In this document: piece after piece, positions 1 to 5,424 of the stretch
Layout of the letters: each line of letters opens with the position of its first letter
How positions within the stretch are numbered: the first letter of the stretch is position 1
Source of the DNA: Lachnospiraceae bacterium
GTDB lineage: Bacteria; Bacillota; Clostridia; Lachnospirales; Lachnospiraceae
Assembly (NCBI GenBank): GCA_021199405.1
Contig: JAJQID010000016.1
Location: 1-5,438 of the forward strand
Direction of reading: 5' to 3'
DNA length: 5,438 bases
The notes under the pieces: generated by a model
What the model was told of the DNA's origin: nothing
Databases searched by the model: none
What the model saw: only the letters and a program-made list of their open reading frames with translations
Position numbers and translations under genes: made by a program

Positions 1-149
1 TAAAACAGTTTGTTATGATAAGTTAGGTAGCGTTTCATACTATCTGCCTCCTCATTCTGATTTGTCTGTTCAACACGCCCATTATACATCATCCAGATTT
101 CGTTGAATAGATGGAATTCTGATTTCTTTAGGAGAAATGCAAGCCGCAC
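1..149 (-). CDS. Unknown small protein downstream of relaxase, 3' end beyond the window
   Basis: This open frame runs off the left edge after 49 codons and has no recognisable domain. I place the start at a GTG (149) because AGGAA lies 5 nt upstream and the translation looks protein-like from there (it begins MRLAFLLKKSEFHLFNEIW, then an acidic Glu/Gln/Asn-rich stretch, then MKRYLTYHNKLF). Two later starts are possible: an ATG at 92, and an ATG at 38, which has the strongest ribosome binding site (GAGGAGG, 8 nt upstream). The frame is the same as that of the relaxase, whose TAA stop at 186-188 lies 12 codons before the GTG, so the gene is probably the next member of the mob operon. A joined relaxase with a mutated stop cannot be excluded. 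Function unknown. Confidence 0.55.
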   Translation of the reverse strand, partial: MRLAFLLKKSEFHLFNEIWMMYNGRVEQTNQNEEADSMKRYLTYHNKLF

Positions 150-185
150 TTTGCTTCCTGCACTTGCCCCTTCATTCGTATTCTG

Positions 186-1673
186 TTATCGCTCGATGGA
201 TTTTGTTTTCTTTCTGTCCTGTTCAGGTGTCAATACTTTCTCCACCTGACGATGGACGGCATTCAGCTTATCGACTTCCTCCCTGATCTCTTTCAATTCC
301 TCATACTGTTCATTGTGCGCGATGGTCAGCTCAAGCAATTCATCTTTCCATTCTTTCAGCTTGACCGGCAGAGTTTCCGGCGCAATATGATTAGCATGGA
401 GAAAGCGGTTTGCCGTGTTCCAGAGAACCATCTCGGCGCGGTGTTCTTCCTCGAAAGCGTCTTTCTTTTTCTGACGCTTGATCGCGTTGTACTGTTTCCG
501 AACAGGAAGGTTCGTCTGATACTGTTTGCCCTGGCTGATCATCTTCTCCAGTTCCTTCATTCGGCGTTCCTTGCTGTGGACACTCTGCTGAGTGGAATGA
601 GACTTGTCCTTCACTTTGGCAATCGCTTTCTCCAGATCGTCCAGTGTGTAAATACCATCAGCGTTCAAATCGTCGATGGACTTCTTCACATCTTCAAAAA
701 CGGAAAAGCTGTGATTCAAACGAAATCTGCCGGAATACTTCTGCACACGTTGGCTCTCCAGCTCCATATACTGCACCATCAGGTCAGCCAGGCTCGGAGA
801 CTTCGCTTCCTCAATGACTTCTTTCATGGCTGTGGTGAGAGCGGACAGCCAGTCTTTCAGGTCGTTGATCCTTGTCCGGATTTCTTTGATAAGCTTGTTG
901 GCTGCTTTAATTTGACGGTTGATGTCGCCGCGCTCTGTCGGGATTCCTTTCTTCTCCATCGCACAGGCGGCAGGCCCCATGTGAATCGTTGGGATTTCTT
1001 CAATGCCGCGGTCGGCGTTGCTGCGGTGGTCAATGCGTTCTGTAAAGCCATTCATTTCAAGATGGCGGTTCACAACAACAGCCCATGCAGCTCTCCATTC
1101 CTCGGCCTTGCCCTGTTCACTCCAGTCAACAGTCGGCTCCTTGTGTGATTTCCATTTCCCACTGGGGAGACGGATACGCTCGTCGTTCTCGTCAAGGTCA
1201 TAGACAAGTTTCCCTTTCGGCATCCACTGTCCATGTTCGTCCAGAGGCCGGAGCGTGAGCATGATATGACAATGTGGGTTGTTCGGTTTCTGATGAATAT
1301 TAAAATCCACGCACATACCTGCGGCGCGGAACGGCTCGCAGTAGTCGTGGATGATTTTAATGTGTTCATCTAAATCCAGCTCGACAGGAAGCGACACCTC
1401 AATCTCCCTAGCAAGCTGGGCGTTCTTTCTGGTCTCGAACAACTCGACAGAATTCCAGAGGGTAGCGCGATCTTTGAATGCCTCCGGTGCATTGTCCGGT
1501 AACATGATCTCCGAATAGACAACCTCCGTCTTTCTCCTGTAATCCTCCATTTTCCCACGCCACTCATCATAAATCTGGGAGCCGCTTCGATAGGCGGCAG
1601 CCGCGACAGCGCTGTTCGTCCTCCGGTTGCTGCTTCGTCCGATCACCTGCATGGCACAATGATAAATCGCCAT
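186..1673 (-). CDS. MobA/MobL-family (MOBQ) relaxase
   Basis: This is a conjugative relaxase of 495 residues. It should nick one strand at oriT, stay covalently bound to the 5' end and pilot the strand into the recipient. The N-terminal ~235 residues carry the MobA/MobL hallmarks: a MAIYHCAMQVIGR start, the AAAAYRSG block with the candidate catalytic Tyr28, the NAQLARE block around residues 84-90, and the HUH metal site, with His127 followed by NPHCHIML (His134, His136). The PTIHMGPAA block near residues 218-226 ends the domain. The rest (about 240-495) is charged and mostly helical or coiled-coil, with no visible primase or helicase domain. I chose the ATG at 1673: GAGG lies 8 nt upstream and family members begin this way. 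A GTG at 1682 is in frame but overlaps that binding site. The candidate oriT lies about 200 bp upstream. The family call is secure; the exact substrate is inferred. Confidence 0.95.
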   Translation of the reverse strand: MAIYHCAMQVIGRSSNRRTNSAVAAAAYRSGSQIYDEWRGKMEDYRRKTEVVYSEIMLPDNAPEAFKDRATLWNSVELFETRKNAQLAREIEVSLPVELDLDEHIKIIHDYCEPFRAAGMCVDFNIHQKPNNPHCHIMLTLRPLDEHGQWMPKGKLVYDLDENDERIRLPSGKWKSHKEPTVDWSEQGKAEEWRAAWAVVVNRHLEMNGFTERIDHRSNADRGIEEIPTIHMGPAACAMEKKGIPTERGDINRQIKAANKLIKEIRTRINDLKDWLSALTTAMKEVIEEAKSPSLADLMVQYMELESQRVQKYSGRFRLNHSFSVFEDVKKSIDDLNADGIYTLDDLEKAIAKVKDKSHSTQQSVHSKERRMKELEKMISQGKQYQTNLPVRKQYNAIKRQKKKDAFEEEHRAEMVLWNTANRFLHANHIAPETLPVKLKEWKDELLELTIAHNEQYEELKEIREEVDKLNAVHRQVEKVLTPEQDRKKTKSIER

Positions 1674-1675
1674 CG

Positions 1676-1957
1676 TCACCACCTCGCTTTCTGCAAGAAG
1701 TAGAGCAGCACCGCAACAGCAGCGAATATCTCATAGAGATTTGGCGGCGGTGGGTTGGAAAAGGGATAGCCGGTCTCTCCGGCGTAAGGGAAACGAAGTG
1801 TCCCTTGCCGCACCGTAGGTGCCAGCGCTCCGCAGATAACGCAGCAGCGGTATCGGTAGGAGTCTCCGAAGGACGCACTATTCTCGAAGAGAATGTATAA
1901 GTGCGCCTCAACGGATTCATTAGTTAATTCCCGTGTCCGGGTCGGTTGGTACTTCAT
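1676..1957 (-). CDS. Possible small tail-anchored membrane protein encoded across oriT
   Basis: An open frame of 93 codons lies between the DUF3847-type gene and the relaxase. For it being real: the ATG at 1957 follows GAGGA closely (with AGAGGA further up); its TGA ends only 2 nt before the relaxase ATG, a spacing typical of translational coupling; and the C-terminus (residues ~75-88, FAAVAVLLYFLQ) looks like one membrane segment with a short basic tail. Residues 38-43 (CCVICG) include one CxxC pair. Against it: the frame overlaps the last 38 nt of the upstream gene, its first third is the translation of the oriT repeat and nic sequence, and the middle covers several hairpins, so the openness may be a by-product of conserved DNA. 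I recognise no family. If expressed, it would be a small inner-membrane protein of the mob operon. Confidence 0.4.
   Translation of the reverse strand: MKYQPTRTRELTNESVEAHLYILFENSASFGDSYRYRCCVICGALAPTVRQGTLRFPYAGETGYPFSNPPPPNLYEIFAAVAVLLYFLQKARW
1769..1809. repeat. Two adjacent inverted repeats in the oriT-relaxase spacer
   Basis: Two hairpin-forming sequences overlap by three bases. The first is GCCGG-TCTCT-CCGGC (1769-1783). The second has arms AAGGGA (1786-1791) and TCCCTT (1801-1806) around a 9-nt loop, AACGAAGTG, and can be extended by GGC/GCC outside a 2-nt bulge. No T-tract follows in either direction, so they do not look like terminators. They may be accessory relaxosome sites or an RNA structure ahead of the relaxase gene; both roles are inference. 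Confidence 0.5.
1835..1854. repeat. Imperfect inverted repeat near oriT
   Basis: GATAACGC (1835-1842) and GCGGTATC (1847-1854) can pair in 7 of 8 positions around the 4-nt loop AGCA. The repeat lies 25 bp from the oriT inverted repeat, on the relaxase side. It could be a binding site for a relaxosome accessory protein such as the adjacent DUF3847-type protein, but nothing in the sequence proves that. Confidence 0.4.
1880..1910 (+). other. oriT: oriT (origin of transfer), RSF1010/pGO1-like MOBQ type
   Basis: The plus strand reads ATTCTC-GAA-GAGAAT (1880-1894, a perfect 6-bp inverted repeat with a 3-nt loop), then GTA, then TAAGTGCGCC (1898-1907). From memory, the oriT of RSF1010/R1162 has the same layout, with a TTCTCGAAGAGAA repeat just before TAAGTGCGCCCT, and staphylococcal pGO1/pSK41-type oriTs share ATAAGTGCGCC. 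By analogy the nick falls on the plus strand after TAAGTGCG, about 1905/1906. The site lies directly upstream of a MOBQ relaxase gene, as expected. Transfer in the usual polarity would proceed rightward from the nick, carrying the DUF3847-type and restriction-modification genes in first and the relaxase gene last. The exact nick position is inferred. Confidence 0.85.
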
Positions 1958-2246
1958 CGTTCCTCAGTCCTCTCATTCGTAAAAATTTCTTCGCCACCTC
2001 TGAGCAGGCAATCAGACGGATGAAATCACTGGTGTTTCGCTCATCCATCGTCTTCAACTCCGGCACATAGTGTTCCAGGATACCGGCCTCCGTGCAGAGC
2101 CGTCTCGTCCGCACCCGGCGTTCCTCCTTGGAATAAGCGGCGGTCAGTGCCGTCTCCTGGTTGTGCAGTTGCCTGATCTTATTCTCGGTGTAATCAATCT
2201 CGGCCTGCATTTCCTCTCTGGTCTCTGGTGTCTTTCTGCGTCCCAT
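1920..2246 (-). CDS. DUF3847-type protein, probable relaxosome accessory factor
   Basis: A charged cytoplasmic protein of 108 residues, of the type usually found just ahead of MobA/MobL genes in Clostridia and recognised here as DUF3847-like. Residues ~8-45 look like a coiled coil (TREEMQAEIDYTENKIRQL), followed by an Arg-rich block, EERRVRTRRLCTEAGILEHY (41-60). That block resembles the RxxRTRxLxxxGxL pattern of TraD/MobC-like accessory proteins, which suggests a DNA-binding or relaxase-assisting role at the neighbouring oriT; this function is inference. Start choice: AAAGGAG (2256-2262) lies 9 nt before the ATG at 2246 and only 3 nt before a second in-frame ATG at 2252, so I prefer 2246. 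A longer reading from 2300 would translate the upstream terminator and is rejected. The TAA stop overlaps an ATG (TAATG) at 1918-1920, and the possible 93-codon frame overlaps the gene's last 38 nt. Confidence 0.8.
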   Translation of the reverse strand: MGRRKTPETREEMQAEIDYTENKIRQLHNQETALTAAYSKEERRVRTRRLCTEAGILEHYVPELKTMDERNTSDFIRLIACSEVAKKFLRMRGLRNDEVPTDPDTGIN

Positions 2247-2255
2247 AAGCATGAT

Positions 2256-2262
2256 CTCCTTT
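2256..2262 (-). promoter_or_regulatory. Ribosome binding site of the DUF3847-type gene
   Basis: AAAGGAG on the minus strand. The spacing is 9 nt to the ATG at 2246 and 3 nt to the ATG at 2252, which favours the downstream ATG. Confidence 0.75.
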
Positions 2263-2281
2263 CTGTGATTTGAAAAAATGG

Positions 2282-2322
2282 GCAAAAGAAAAGCTCCCAA
2301 CTTGTTACGGTTGAGAGCCTTT
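2282..2322 (-). terminator. Rho-independent terminator after the restriction-modification gene
   Basis: On the minus strand GCTCTCAAC (2310-2318) and GTTGGGAGC (2293-2301) form a 9-bp stem with one G-U pair and an 8-nt loop, CGTAACAA. Four more pairs, AAAG with TTTT, can extend the base. The stem is followed directly by TTTTCTTTT. The hairpin starts about 20 nt after the TAA of the 836-residue protein, so it should end that transcript and insulate it from the mob operon, whose first ribosome binding site lies about 20 nt beyond the T-tract. Confidence 0.9.
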
Positions 2323-2342
2323 CACTTGACCATTAAAAAGAT

Positions 2343-2351
2343 ATTATATCA
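2343..2351 (-). promoter_or_regulatory. Possible extended -10 promoter (TGATATAAT) for a leader ahead of the mob genes
   Basis: TGATATAAT at the stop codon of the restriction-modification gene matches an extended -10 element (TGn + TATAAT) exactly. No good -35 hexamer lies 16-18 nt upstream. Transcription from it would start near 2336 and meet the terminator hairpin within about 15-50 nt, so it would yield a short or attenuated leader. I see no other sigma-A-like promoter between the terminator and the DUF3847-type gene. An AT-rich chance match is quite possible. Confidence 0.3.
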
Positions 2352-4854
2352 AAGTCATAAATGTAGAATCATCATCGAAATGATGCGCTGGTGTTATATC
2401 CATAAGGACACTTCTCATTAATTCTTTTGCCTCATTTCTTTTATCAAACACTTCCTTAACCTTTTCTATAATTTGCTGTTGCTCCTCTGTACTCTTTGGA
2501 AAAGGCAATTCCAATTCCAATAATCTACGCCCTAATGTATCAATAATATCTTGGGTGAATTGTTTCGCTCGAACCTGTTGTTTTACAATCGGGGATGATA
2601 ACAACGCCAGTAATAAGTATGGATTGAGTTTATCATGATCCGTACTTCTGATCTTGTACAAATGGCTCTGATAAATGATTTTTGTCTCGGACGGAGAAAT
2701 CATTGCACATGTTCCTACAAGGTAAGTACCATCCTTAACCATCAAAATGTCATACGGCTTAACATCTTGTTTTTCTGCCAATTTGTTATAAATATCCTCA
2801 CTCAGCCCTTGCTTTGGATCAAGCTTTATTTCCCAATTAGCAATGTCTGACGTTCTTACAAATGGTATTTGTCCCGTCCCGTATGCCAGCTTTCCTACTT
2901 CATCGCCAGTGCTTATGGTTATCAGACCTTTTTCAATGAGTTCTCCAACCGTAACCAGATCATATTTCGGTCTGAGGCTTTCAAGCTGTTCTTGAATTTC
3001 AGGATTATAATAAATCGGTAAATATATGCTGTTGATTATATCCCCTTGGTTTACTGTAAATCCTAAATGGTCATAAGCCAGATCACTGCCATTCTTAAAT
3101 TCCTCATAACGTTCTTGGATTAGAGGAATGTCATCATATGGAACCTCCAAACCTCTTGAATCATGACCACACCATTTGGCTACAGCCATAAATATTTTAT
3201 GGTCGTCAGGAACCTTCTGGTTTGGATCATTAAATTTTGTCATGAGAACAACACACGTTTTCGCATGAGTGTGTGGCTGGAATAAATTTTCAGGCATAGA
3301 AATAACTGCATCAATTCTCGCATGTTGTTCAACATAACTCATAATATACTTATGGCTTGGATTGCAGAACATACTTTCTGGTGCAACGATACCTAACCTT
3401 CCACCTGGAGCAAGTAATTCCAAACAACGCTCAATAAAGAGAACTTGCGGTGTCTGGTCAGAAAGCACCTTGTTGGTTTTTACGTAAGTATCGCCGCCTT
3501 TCGGTATTTTCCATTGATGTCCCAATTCATACTGTGAGAGAATGCTCTGATCATCAATTTTTAATTTTGAGCCATAAGGTGGATTCGTTAATACAGCGTT
3601 AAATTTACCAGCAGTAATTTGTGTCTGTGCTTTTACAGACCATTTATTCATCGCTTCTAAACTGTTTTCGCAGAATATGCCTCCTCTGCCATCTCCAAGA
3701 ATAGCCATATATGCCTTGGTAGTCTTGCTTAAGAAATTTTCTTTATCTATGCCACGAAAATTTTTAATTGCAACTTCCTGCTGATCTGCAAATATTTCCC
3801 TTTCTGGCCAACCGAGTTCCGTGCCTTCTTGTTGAATCTGGCTCCACACATACCGTAAACTTTCGATTAAAAATCCTCCGGAACCGCAGGCAGGATCTAT
3901 TAGCATATCCTTCCTTGTCGGGTTCACAAGCGACACCAATAATTTCACAACGTTACGCGGTGTAAAAAACTGTCCTTGTCCTCCGCGCAAAGATGGCGAA
4001 ATAAATGTCTCAAAAGCGTCCGCAATTACGTCACGTTCGCTTTCAATCAAACAATACTGCTGCAATTCTCCAGCTATATAAGCAATGGACGAATTTGAAA
4101 GCGTGATAACGTCCGACGAAGTAAATACATCGGGATATTTCGCCTTTACATGCGAGAAAATGCCAATGATCCTTTTTGCGACATCATCAACATTTTCATT
4201 TATGCCAGCTCTAAAGCTGACCATATCATCTGGCCTGGTAAATCGTTCATCATATATTTTACAGAAAATCAGGTTAATAATTTGTGAAACAAACTCAGTA
4301 TCAAGCGTAATCCCTGTGTTATTCGCAGCCAGATAATTTCTCATGCTGTTGAATACGGATTTAAGATTATGCGTTTTCTTCAAATCTTTTCTTTTGAAAA
4401 GACCTATGTCTTCAATCCTCTGTCCGTATAATGGCATGTTTGGAATTTCAACGCACTTGACCATTCCATTTTCTTCAAATTTTCTTAAATATAATGTTTC
4501 ATCTCCGTTGTACCATACCCCCAGTACTGCTTTTGAAAGGCGCATATAATCTTCTAACTGCGTGCGTCCATCCCTTCGGCTTTTTTTCTTGCACTCAACA
4601 ATCAGGAATAAATCATCATCTGAATGCGTCTCATTTGAAAAGACTGCTATATCAACGGGATATTCTTTTTTAACATCAGATGGTCTAACTTTTACATGCC
4701 ACTGCGGTCTTGTCTGTATACATGCTTTCGGATACCCATAATCTTCACATAGTTTCTTTGCGAAAGGCTGAACCGCTTGTACTTCTTCAGGCGTTGCCTT
4801 AAGTTCCTGTCCGGATATAAAATCAATTAAATATCCTTCTTTTGCTTGCTCCAT
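2344..4854 (-). CDS. Single-chain restriction-modification enzyme (nuclease-N6 methylase-TRD fusion, type IIG-like)
   Basis: A predicted cytoplasmic enzyme of 836 residues that methylates adenine at N6 in a specific DNA sequence and probably cuts unmodified DNA. In order: residues ~1-150 match the HsdR N-terminal nuclease fold, with Asp68 (VDIAVF), ECK at 87-89 and QLEDY at 99-103, which together give the PD-(D/E)xK plus QxxxY signature. A helical HsdM N-terminal region spans ~160-285. The methyltransferase core (~290-600) has QFFTPR (295-300), AdoMet motif I DPACGSGG (320-327) and catalytic NPPY (424-427). Residues ~632-815 are one HsdS-like target recognition domain (FVRTSDI, DILMVKDGT) ending in a coiled coil. 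The SF2 helicase motor of HsdR is absent, so this is not type I; the closest described class is type IIG. GGAGG lies 6 nt before the ATG. The HTH gene is 65 bp upstream. G+C is visibly lower than in the mob genes (18 of 60 bases at 3721-3780 against 31 of 60 at 1321-1380). Methylase call firm; cleavage inferred. Confidence 0.93.
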   Translation of the reverse strand: MEQAKEGYLIDFISGQELKATPEEVQAVQPFAKKLCEDYGYPKACIQTRPQWHVKVRPSDVKKEYPVDIAVFSNETHSDDDLFLIVECKKKSRRDGRTQLEDYMRLSKAVLGVWYNGDETLYLRKFEENGMVKCVEIPNMPLYGQRIEDIGLFKRKDLKKTHNLKSVFNSMRNYLAANNTGITLDTEFVSQIINLIFCKIYDERFTRPDDMVSFRAGINENVDDVAKRIIGIFSHVKAKYPDVFTSSDVITLSNSSIAYIAGELQQYCLIESERDVIADAFETFISPSLRGGQGQFFTPRNVVKLLVSLVNPTRKDMLIDPACGSGGFLIESLRYVWSQIQQEGTELGWPEREIFADQQEVAIKNFRGIDKENFLSKTTKAYMAILGDGRGGIFCENSLEAMNKWSVKAQTQITAGKFNAVLTNPPYGSKLKIDDQSILSQYELGHQWKIPKGGDTYVKTNKVLSDQTPQVLFIERCLELLAPGGRLGIVAPESMFCNPSHKYIMSYVEQHARIDAVISMPENLFQPHTHAKTCVVLMTKFNDPNQKVPDDHKIFMAVAKWCGHDSRGLEVPYDDIPLIQERYEEFKNGSDLAYDHLGFTVNQGDIINSIYLPIYYNPEIQEQLESLRPKYDLVTVGELIEKGLITISTGDEVGKLAYGTGQIPFVRTSDIANWEIKLDPKQGLSEDIYNKLAEKQDVKPYDILMVKDGTYLVGTCAMISPSETKIIYQSHLYKIRSTDHDKLNPYLLLALLSSPIVKQQVRAKQFTQDIIDTLGRRLLELELPFPKSTEEQQQIIEKVKEVFDKRNEAKELMRSVLMDITPAHHFDDDSTFMTLI

Positions 4855-4888
4855 AATATTCCTCCATGCAATATCAATCGGCTAACCA

Positions 4889-4903
4889 TATGATTCTCTC
4901 ATA
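4889..4903. promoter_or_regulatory. Operator-like dyad between regulator and restriction-modification gene
   Basis: TATGA-TTCTC-TCATA is an inverted repeat with 5-bp arms in the 65-bp gap between the HTH gene and the restriction-modification gene, 24 bp before the latter's ribosome binding site (4861-4865). C-protein-controlled systems have operators in such positions, so it could be a binding site of the adjacent HTH protein. No convincing promoter accompanies it, and arms this short arise by chance in AT-rich DNA. Confidence 0.25.
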
Positions 4904-4919
4904 AAAGATTTGCCGGTCA

Positions 4920-5120
4920 CTACTCATCAGTAATGGCAAAGTCAATACCATTATTTTTGCAAAAAGTGTCAATTCTCTTCATCGTTTTATAATTAGGCAG
5001 CGTCTTTCCAGTTTCCCACCTATTAACTGTAGAATATGAGACTCCCAATTCCTTCGCAAAATCCTCTTGGCTAAGTAATGCTTTTTTTCGTATTTTTTTA
5101 ATTTCTTCTGAAAAAATCAA
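4920..5120 (-). CDS. XRE-family HTH regulator, candidate controller of the restriction-modification gene
   Basis: A 66-residue protein that is essentially one Cro/C1-type HTH domain: FSEEIKKIRKK helix, then QEDFAKELGVSYSTVNRWE (18-36) as the helix-turn-helix, then GKTLPNYKTMKRID and an acidic C-terminus. It should bind DNA as a dimer in the cytoplasm. I choose a TTG start at 5120 because GGGAGG (5128-5133) lies exactly 7 nt upstream and the HTH-protein translation begins naturally at MIFSEE. The in-frame ATG at 5150 adds ten atypical residues (MLYFCKGGAS), overlaps a TATAAT box and lies before that binding site. Size, orientation and position directly upstream of a restriction-modification gene match C (controller) proteins, which delay endonuclease expression in a new host. 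That role is inferred; it could instead be a general repressor of the element. Confidence 0.88.
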   Translation of the reverse strand: MIFSEEIKKIRKKALLSQEDFAKELGVSYSTVNRWETGKTLPNYKTMKRIDTFCKNNGIDFAITDE

Positions 5121-5140
5121 TGAGGCACCTCCCTTGCAAA

Positions 5141-5164
5141 AGTATAGCATTATAGTAGCATACT
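5141..5164 (-). promoter_or_regulatory. Promoter and possible operator of the HTH gene
   Basis: The minus strand holds a perfect TATAAT (5149-5154) and a second, extended -10-like TGCTATACT (5141-5149), both placed to start transcription 10-25 nt before the TTG start. No good -35 is present: TTGCAA (5175-5180) is 20 nt from TATAAT, too far. The -10 region is an imperfect 24-bp dyad, AGTAT...ATACT, and also contains ATGCTA twice at an 11-bp interval. An HTH dimer bound here would cover the -10 region, so autoregulation is a reasonable inference. Confidence 0.5.
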
Positions 5165-5182
5165 CCTTTCAGGTTTGCAACT

Positions 5183-5201
5183 ATTGATTGTTATCATCAA
5201 T
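5183..5201. repeat. Inverted repeat upstream of the HTH promoter
   Basis: ATTGAT (5183-5188) and ATCAAT (5196-5201) flank a 7-nt spacer at the stop codon of the 75-residue gene. The arms are AT-rich and no T-tract follows on the minus strand, so it is a poor terminator. It could be an upstream binding site for the HTH protein, or chance. Confidence 0.25.
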
Positions 5202-5424
5202 GTTGATTTCCTTTTAATCCGTTCTCTTTTGCCCACTCGCTCTGTTTATGTCGGCGTTCCTCGGAGTAGGGTCTTGTCACCTGGATACTAATCCGGCGCT
5301 TATCTACCTCGAAATAAGAACCGCAAATTTCATCTTCCTCAGTGAGCTTACACAACTCCGGGTATTCCTCGCTCAATCCTTTCAACCTCCGAATGAGCTT
5401 CGGGTCGTTGGTGCGTATCTGCAT
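5197..5424 (-). CDS. Conserved-looking small protein of unknown function
   Basis: A charged, soluble protein of at least 75 residues, beginning MQIRTNDPKLIRRLKGLSEE and ending in a basic and polar tail (RRHKQSEWAKENGLKGNQH). It has no signal peptide or membrane segment. The middle (GSYFEVDKRRISIQVTRPYSEE, residues ~35-56) reads like two beta strands followed by a helix. Similar short proteins, as I recall, are common in Clostridial prophages and integrative elements, but I know no function for them. The ATG at 5424 has no visible ribosome binding site in the 14 bases before the window edge, and the frame stays open to that edge (SSDP before the Met), so the true start may lie outside. G+C returns to about 50% here (31 of 60 bases at 5221-5280), which places the gene on the element backbone rather than in the AT-rich cargo. 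Confidence 0.75.
   Translation of the reverse strand: MQIRTNDPKLIRRLKGLSEEYPELCKLTEEDEICGSYFEVDKRRISIQVTRPYSEERRHKQSEWAKENGLKGNQH

Noticed and set aside
137..275. Plus-strand ATG with AGGAG 2 nt upstream, about 46 codons
   Set aside because: The spacing is too short, and it is antisense to both the partial left gene and the relaxase 3' end. The peptide resembles nothing known.
252..1148. 298-codon open frame on the plus strand
   Set aside because: It lies entirely antisense to the relaxase, whose HUH and Tyr motifs are clear. The translation is a Phe/Leu-rich shadow with no ribosome binding site or recognisable domain.
1567..1920. 117-codon minus-strand frame starting at the TAATG overlap after the DUF3847-type gene
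   Set aside because: It overlaps the relaxase N-terminus by over 100 bp in another frame, has only a weak GGGA before its ATG, and translates oriT and hairpins into low-complexity Arg/Ser-rich sequence.
1920..2300. Longer 126-residue reading of the DUF3847-type protein
   Set aside because: The extra 18 N-terminal residues are encoded by the terminator T-tract and the leader, and the AAAGGAG binding site lies inside them. The start at 2246 fits much better.
2343..2353. Odd palindrome GATAT-A-ATATC near the end of the restriction-modification gene (approximate position)
   Set aside because: Such AT-only arms are frequent by chance in this AT-rich gene. It is noted only as part of the possible extended -10.
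2344..4854. Standard type I HsdM subunit needing separate HsdR and HsdS
   Set aside because: It carries its own nuclease-like N-terminus and a C-terminal recognition domain. No hsdR or hsdS gene is present in the window, and a terminator follows directly.
4920..5150. HTH protein starting at the ATG at 5150 (76 residues)
   Set aside because: This start overlaps the TATAAT box, has its nearest AAAGGAG 12 nt away, and adds residues atypical for the family. The TTG at 5120 has an ideally spaced GGGAGG.
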